From the NCBI GenBank assembly GCA_024809215.1, contig JANUBW010000001.1, positions 2,398,841-2,462,840 on the forward strand: a stretch of DNA of 64,000 nucleotides. Reading direction: 5' to 3'. Under the pieces are notes generated by a model. It was not told the origin of the DNA, ran no database searches, and worked only from the letters and a program-made list of their open reading frames with translations. The DNA comes from Niastella sp. OAS944 (GTDB lineage: Bacteria > Bacteroidota > Bacteroidia > Chitinophagales > Chitinophagaceae). Position numbers and translations under genes: made by a program. Position 1 is the stretch's first letter. Every line of letters starts with the position of its first letter. Positions 58,947 through 64,000 of the stretch are shown piece by piece.

Positions 58947-61433
58947 TTATTTCCCCCACACTTTTGCGATTCTATCTTTTATCTTTTGCTCGAAAATTTC
59001 AATGAGCTTTCTATTGCCATTCACCAATGTTTGTTCTTTTTCGATTTGAGAAACGATGTCGTTTTGAATTTTTATAGGAGGAAGTGGCATTTCCAATTCC
59101 TTTAAAACTTTGACCGATGCAACATTCGCAATTGCAGCGCCTTGTACATTTCCTAAAAGTGTTTTTTGAAAGCTATTACTATCCATCCACAATTTCAAAA
59201 ATTCTGTGAGCAACCCTTTTTTTACTGTAAGTTTAAGAAGTGCCTGATTAATTATTCCTTTGGGTGCAGTTTTGGGAATGACCGAAACTTTACCCATAGT
59301 TCCGGAGCAACTCATGATTATATCATTTGGAGCAATTTCAAATCTCTTCATTTCCTTAAACTTAGATTCGTCAATGAAATAGCGGAAATCCTGAAATTGA
59401 TTATAAATAGCATGAGACTGTTCATACACTGCATAACCTTCATTTACAAAAATTTCTTTTTTTAAACTTCCCCCGAACGGACCTCTTATAAAATCACACA
59501 CATCGCCAAGCTTTACTATTTCCCAATCTGGGTCAATATCAATTTTTGGTTTGTAATTTTCTATCACAGCTTTTGCACCATCTATTATTTTTTGATAATC
59601 ATCTATGTCGGCCACTAACTCCTCTTGTATAGATAATGGAGGCAACGGTATTTCTCTATTTTCAATCCCAGCTTTCGTGATATGTATCATAGCAATGCCA
59701 CGTCCTCCCTCGGCCTTTATTGCCTCGGTCTCCCTATTCAAAACATGATATAAAAAATATTTATTTATTTTCTTTTCGTCGGGAACCATTTTCCAAATAT
59801 GGTAATGGTAAATACATTTTTCACCATCCCAAATTTTTGGGCCGAAGGAAGCGGACCATGCATAAAGTAAGTCGCCCTTTGAACAATACTTATCTGCTTC
59901 TAATTCCAAATCAGAATAATACCATTCTCTGTTCGAAAAGAAATTACCAACCCGAAGCACCGGGTATTTGCCTCTGTCAAGGAGTTCCTCTTGTTTATAA
60001 GCTCTTCCATTTACTACTTTACAGACATCCCCCAGCTTTACAGACTCATAGTTCGTTGATAACGCATTAAAAGATTTATACTTTTCTCCACTTAGATTAT
60101 ATTCACCATTTTTCCCAATTTCTGCTTTAGATACAACATGCGCAATTTCACTATCAGAAAAATCGCCATTTTTATATTGATGCAAGACTTCAGCCGCATG
60201 TCCCAACTGACCGCCTTTCACCGGATTACGTTGTGCACCTAGTCCAAACCCATCATTATCAATTTTGACGAAAAGAATTTCTTTACTCGATTTTGAAAAT
60301 TCTTTGTCCATTAACAAAATGGACGTCTTAACGCCGCTGTATGGATTAAATACACCGGCCGGTAAACTCACCACAGCGTATAGATAGTTGTTCACTAGCA
60401 TTTTTCTTAAATCTTTATACGCTCCACCGCTTTGAAATATCACTCCCTCAGGTACAATAATCCCAGCTCTTCCCCTAGAGTTTAAGTGCTCGGCAATATA
60501 GTCCACAAACAACACCTCGCTCCGATTGCTGCTGATTGAAAATTTTTTATGTGGTCTAATACCGCCCTTCGGACTCATAAATGGAGGATTTGCTAGTATT
60601 ACGTCAAAGGTTTCGTCCCACCGCTCTTCACTGCTTAATGTATCATACTCCCAGATATGTGGATCAGAAAATCCATGCAGGTATAAGTTAACTAAACTAA
60701 GGCGTACCATGTCCGGAGAAATATCATAGCCCACAAAGTTTTGCATTAGTTTTTTCCTTTCATCCGGAGTAAATCCATTTTTATTTTTTTCCTTTATATG
60801 CTTAAAAGCTGAAATCAAAAATCCAGCGGTGCCGCAAGCCGGATCTAAAATTTTATCCGTTTTGGTTGGATTAACAACCTCAACAATAAAATCAATAATA
60901 TGCCTTGGTGTTCGAAATTGTCCAGCATCTCCCTGTGATCCCATAACTGAAAGAAGGTATTCAAAAGCATCTCCCAATTTTTCACTATGAGTATACTCGA
61001 ATCCATCAATAGTTTTCAAAAAAAGTTTTAGTGTTTCAGGATCACGATATGGCAAAAAAGCATTCTTGAAAATATCACGAAAAAGCGGAGGTATATTTGG
61101 ATTTTTCTCTATACTCACTATAGCTTCTGAATAGAGACGAAGCATTTCAATAGCTGTCACTTTTGGATTGAATAGATTATCCCAGCTGTACTGTTCGAAT
61201 TGCACAACAATGTCTTTCTTGCGATCACTGGGAAATTCAGGGTTAGGCAATTTATAGTTTGCAAAAAATTTTGCCTTGCCGCCTAATTCAATAGATTCTT
61301 TATCCATATCATCCATGAACTTGTAAATAAGCCCTATGGTTATTTGTTCTATCTGCGCTTTAGGGTCTGGTAACTTACCTACTAATATATCCCTGCAATC
61401 ATCAATTCTTTTCTTTGTTGCTGAATCTAACAT
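58947..61433 (-). CDS. hsdM: fused type I modification methylase and specificity subunit (HsdM-HsdS)
   Basis: An 828-residue fusion. Residues 1 to about 140 match the HsdM N-terminal helical domain. The N6-adenine methylase core follows, with the AdoMet loop LDPACGTAGFL (motif I) and the catalytic ILANPPFMSP (motif IV). From about residue 460 the protein becomes an HsdS subunit with two target-recognition domains, each opened by a VKLGDVC segment (YESVKLGDVCKVV and WEIVKLGDVCDFI) and closed by a conserved helix with PLPP. Two target-recognition domains imply a bipartite target site. Normal type I systems encode M and S separately; no other hsdS is present in the window, so the fusion supplies both. 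It begins 8 bases after the HsdR stop. Confidence 0.93.
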   Translation of the reverse strand: MLDSATKKRIDDCRDILVGKLPDPKAQIEQITIGLIYKFMDDMDKESIELGGKAKFFANYKLPNPEFPSDRKKDIVVQFEQYSWDNLFNPKVTAIEMLRLYSEAIVSIEKNPNIPPLFRDIFKNAFLPYRDPETLKLFLKTIDGFEYTHSEKLGDAFEYLLSVMGSQGDAGQFRTPRHIIDFIVEVVNPTKTDKILDPACGTAGFLISAFKHIKEKNKNGFTPDERKKLMQNFVGYDISPDMVRLSLVNLYLHGFSDPHIWEYDTLSSEERWDETFDVILANPPFMSPKGGIRPHKKFSISSNRSEVLFVDYIAEHLNSRGRAGIIVPEGVIFQSGGAYKDLRKMLVNNYLYAVVSLPAGVFNPYSGVKTSILLMDKEFSKSSKEILFVKIDNDGFGLGAQRNPVKGGQLGHAAEVLHQYKNGDFSDSEIAHVVSKAEIGKNGEYNLSGEKYKSFNALSTNYESVKLGDVCKVVNGRAYKQEELLDRGKYPVLRVGNFFSNREWYYSDLELEADKYCSKGDLLYAWSASFGPKIWDGEKCIYHYHIWKMVPDEKKINKYFLYHVLNRETEAIKAEGGRGIAMIHITKAGIENREIPLPPLSIQEELVADIDDYQKIIDGAKAVIENYKPKIDIDPDWEIVKLGDVCDFIRGPFGGSLKKEIFVNEGYAVYEQSHAIYNQFQDFRYFIDESKFKEMKRFEIAPNDIIMSCSGTMGKVSVIPKTAPKGIINQALLKLTVKKGLLTEFLKLWMDSNSFQKTLLGNVQGAAIANVASVKVLKELEMPLPPIKIQNDIVSQIEKEQTLVNGNRKLIEIFEQKIKDRIAKVWGK

Positions 61434-61441
61434 AATTTCAT

Positions 61442-63970
61442 TTAAGCTGCGAACTGCTCAAGTTTAATGTAGTCTTTTATATAAATTGGAATTACTTCTC
61501 TGTATTTTGTATTCACCTCTTTGAACTGTGCAATAGTAAGTGTTGGATGGGTCTGTAAAGCATGAAAGTCTTTAGCTTCAATAATCATTCGAACGTCTTG
61601 ATCAACAATATATGCTTTGAAAAAATACTTTAATGCCACCAGATTTACGTCTTCTCCGGGTGGATAAATTGAAATGAATTTATCAAATTCTTCTTCCAGC
61701 ATTTCATCTTTCGATTTGAATTTTGGAATGATTCCAAATATCTTTTCTACAACCTCCCTTATAGAAACCCTTCGATCAATTTGCGCTGCTTTACGCAATT
61801 TTTCCACATTAAAATATTCTTCGGGCTTATTGAATATCTCACTTTGAATATGACTTATCACATGTTCCCAATTACCTAGTTGCACATGCCTTTTAATAAT
61901 GTCGTCCATTTTAATGCGATCTTCAAATTTCTTAAAAAGCATTCGATCGATCTTCATTCCCTGTAATCCTATTTGCTCTTCTTTTAACTGAAATAACAAA
62001 TCTTCACGCGAACTGACGTACTTATCAATGTTCACACTACCGGCAGTACCGCCGCGTGTGCCTGTCTTTTGCTGAGGAAGTTTTAACACTTCATCATAAT
62101 CAAATTCTTTTTCAAAATATTCGCAATTAGCAAAGAAGTCAAACAGTTTGAATACCGATTTTTCATGTCTTATGATGTCTTCTTCGCCTAGCTCATTCTT
62201 ATGTTTGAATTCAAAAGTATTCTTTCTTGTGCCTCTTCCTTTTACTTGTACAAAATCGGCAGGACTGAAAATTGGCCGCATCATGCATAGATTAAGTAAA
62301 TCAGGACAATCGTAGCCAGTCGTCATCATACCAACCGTTACACAAACTCTTGTCTTTGATGATTTGTATCCTTCCAACCAACACGTTTTGCCGTTTAGAT
62401 TATTATTAGTAAAGTTGATAGTCATTTGTTGGGCATCGCCAACCTGAGAGGTGACCTGCACCGCAAAATCCGAATTGTATTTGCCTGGAAAAAGTTGCTC
62501 TGCAAACTCATTCAATATCTCTGTTACTTTTCTTGCATGATTTTGGCTCACCGCAAAAACAATAGTCTTTCCTATTTCATTTGTGATCGGGTCTCGTAAA
62601 GCATTCTCCAAAAAAGTCTGACAGAAAACCCTATTTGTTTTCTCTGAAAAAAACTTCTTCTCGAAATCTTTGGAAATAAATGTTTCCGTTTCTTCTCCTT
62701 CCTCTGTAGCTATAATAACTGCATACCCTTCGTCGGAGAGCAATTGAGTAGTAATTTCAGTACGGGCGTCCACTACTTTTGGATTAATCAGAAAACCATC
62801 ATTTACCCCATCCAATAATGAATAACGAAATGTTGGTTCGCCACCTTCACATCCAAATGTTGAATAGGTGTCTCTTAGCATTCTCCGCTCAATTTCCCTC
62901 GGATCATTTTCTTTTACCTTTTCGAAATCAACATTTTTCAGATAATCCTTAGGAGTGGCGGTTAATCCTAATTTATACCCATGGAAATACTCAAACACAG
63001 CTCTCGCATTCCCAGAAATGGAGCGGTGTGATTCATCAGAAATGATTAGGTCGAAGTCTGTCGGGTTGAATTCATCCCGATATTTATTGTTGAACATTAG
63101 CGATTGTATTGTGGTAACAACTATCTCAGCTTTTCGCCAATCGCTCTTATTTTCTTTAAATATGAATGTAGTATAGTCAGGCTTTAAATTATTAGTAAAA
63201 GCTTTCCAAGCTTGATCTTCTAATTCCAATCTATCTACTAAAAACAAAACCCGTCTGGCATTTTGAGTTCTTAAAAAGAGACGAATAACCGCAGCAGAAG
63301 TCAGCGTCTTACCGGTGCCAGTAGCCATTTCAAACAGAAAGCGATCCTTTCCTTCACGTACTGCTTTTTGTAAATGTTCAATTGCATTTAACTGATACTT
63401 CCTTAGAAAACGCAGTCCATTTGCCCAAATAAAATCTTTACTCTTTTCGATGGTGCCGCGCCATCCAGGTCTTTCTTTGTAGTCAGGCATTTGAACGGAT
63501 ACAATGTAATCTTTGGCAACTGGTTCATTAGCTAATGCGATACGGTTAGGATGCCATTCTTTTATTGCACCAATTTCTTCAGGTGAAGGAAACTTGTAAA
63601 TGGGTTTGGGATTTCCTTTCTTTAAATCCCAGAGATAGTGTACAATTCCATTTGAAAGAATAATATATTGGGCTCCTACGGTATTGGCATATTTTCTCGA
63701 CTGCTCTTTTGCAATCAAAGGATGAAGGCTTTCTTTCTTTGCCTCAAGAACACAAATAGGTCTGTTGTCAGAATCTACCAAAAGAAAATCGAGTGAACCG
63801 CCTTTAGTCCTTTCATAATCATTACCCCACGCGTCAATTTCGCTTTGCGTAATCCTCACATAATTTTCGAGAAGGATGTTTGCGGGCCCTGCTTCATTAT
63901 CAAAAAAACGCCAGCCTGCCTCCTCAAGCAGTTTGTTTATTTTGATTCTAGCTTTGGCTTCTTTACTCAT
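61442..63970 (-). CDS. hsdR: type I restriction enzyme R subunit
   Basis: An 842-residue R subunit that moves DNA and cuts it once the complex meets an unmodified site. The N-terminal nuclease region has LDFLLVDSDNRPICVLEAKK, giving the Asp and Glu-x-Lys of the PD-(D/E)xK core. The superfamily 2 motor has Walker A ATGTGKT, the DESH box in ISDESHRS, TATPKD (motif III) and GRGTRKN (motif VI). The C-terminal region is of the EcoEI type. It is the first gene of the defence block inside the window, and its start lies 30 bases from the window edge, so its promoter may be outside. All marks look intact, suggesting a working restriction system together with the M-S fusion. Confidence 0.94.
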   Translation of the reverse strand: MSKEAKARIKINKLLEEAGWRFFDNEAGPANILLENYVRITQSEIDAWGNDYERTKGGSLDFLLVDSDNRPICVLEAKKESLHPLIAKEQSRKYANTVGAQYIILSNGIVHYLWDLKKGNPKPIYKFPSPEEIGAIKEWHPNRIALANEPVAKDYIVSVQMPDYKERPGWRGTIEKSKDFIWANGLRFLRKYQLNAIEHLQKAVREGKDRFLFEMATGTGKTLTSAAVIRLFLRTQNARRVLFLVDRLELEDQAWKAFTNNLKPDYTTFIFKENKSDWRKAEIVVTTIQSLMFNNKYRDEFNPTDFDLIISDESHRSISGNARAVFEYFHGYKLGLTATPKDYLKNVDFEKVKENDPREIERRMLRDTYSTFGCEGGEPTFRYSLLDGVNDGFLINPKVVDARTEITTQLLSDEGYAVIIATEEGEETETFISKDFEKKFFSEKTNRVFCQTFLENALRDPITNEIGKTIVFAVSQNHARKVTEILNEFAEQLFPGKYNSDFAVQVTSQVGDAQQMTINFTNNNLNGKTCWLEGYKSSKTRVCVTVGMMTTGYDCPDLLNLCMMRPIFSPADFVQVKGRGTRKNTFEFKHKNELGEEDIIRHEKSVFKLFDFFANCEYFEKEFDYDEVLKLPQQKTGTRGGTAGSVNIDKYVSSREDLLFQLKEEQIGLQGMKIDRMLFKKFEDRIKMDDIIKRHVQLGNWEHVISHIQSEIFNKPEEYFNVEKLRKAAQIDRRVSIREVVEKIFGIIPKFKSKDEMLEEEFDKFISIYPPGEDVNLVALKYFFKAYIVDQDVRMIIEAKDFHALQTHPTLTIAQFKEVNTKYREVIPIYIKDYIKLEQFAA

Positions 63971-63973
63971 TCG

Positions 63974-63986
63974 CTGTTCGGAACAG
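63974..63986. promoter_or_regulatory. inverted repeat just upstream of hsdR
   Basis: CTGTTC, one base, then GAACAG forms a perfect 6+1+6 inverted repeat ending four bases before the hsdR start codon. Its place over the ribosome-binding zone would suit an operator or a small RNA hairpin that delays restriction expression. It is short, and no controller gene is visible nearby. Confidence 0.3.
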
Positions 63987-64000
63987 AATTTAATTACCGC

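Noticed and set aside
1-64000. CRISPR arrays, tRNA or rRNA genes, insertion sequences
   Set aside because: No regularly spaced repeats, cloverleaf-like sequences or transposase motifs were recognised by eye; a dedicated scan was not possible.

Overview
The window reads as Bacteroidota chromosome, most likely a Chitinophagaceae-type soil bacterium. This rests on A+T-leaning DNA, weak Shine-Dalgarno sequences, matches to the Bacteroidota -7 box TAnnTTTG, a membrane-anchored AraC regulator, and long NRPS/PKS genes of the kind seen in gliding Bacteroidota. The phylum call is fairly safe; the family call is inference.

Positions 39-49054 hold one very long minus-strand gene train of 14 genes, with no gap above about 70 bases and one short overlap. 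Read from the promoter end (about 49060) downwards, it encodes: a fully reducing type I PKS (KS-AT-DH-ER-KR-ACP); an A-T-C NRPS; a cytosolic beta-lactamase-fold serine hydrolase; a PKS/NRPS hybrid (KS-AT-KR-ACP-C-A-T-C); a three-module NRPS (A-T-C x3); asparagine synthetase; a second A-T-C NRPS; a terminal NRPS (half C-A-T-C-A-T-C-A-T); an Asp/Glu racemase-family protein; a type II thioesterase; a TauD/AsnO-like oxygenase; an exported beta-lactamase-fold hydrolase; a PhyH-type oxygenase; and a 3-hydroxyacyl-CoA dehydrogenase. The product is predicted to be a lipopeptide with nine amino acids. Specificity codes read by hand suggest three copies of one unassigned residue, two Asn, two Ser, one Pro-like and one Cys-like. 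No thioesterase, reductase or epimerase domain was found in any NRPS.

Positions 49392-53053 hold three plus-strand genes diverging from the PKS: a PIG-L-type deacetylase, a free-standing condensation-domain protein, and a membrane glycosyltransferase. They may complete or decorate the lipopeptide. A convergent minus-strand AraC regulator with an N-terminal membrane domain (53079-54209) closes this part.

Positions 54585-63970 are a separate minus-strand block of defence genes in visibly more A+T-rich DNA: HsdR, a fused HsdM-HsdS, a DUF6602-like putative nuclease, a large SMC/ABC-type ATPase and an HNH nuclease. The last two resemble the PtuA/PtuB pair of Septu systems. All five are tightly spaced and look co-transcribed, so this is a type I restriction-modification system carrying a Septu-like module and an extra nuclease-like gene.

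The most unusual points are the A-first protein boundaries with a headless half-condensation domain, the missing release domain alongside two beta-lactamase-fold enzymes, the free-standing C domain that could fill a missing acylation step, and the composite defence operon.
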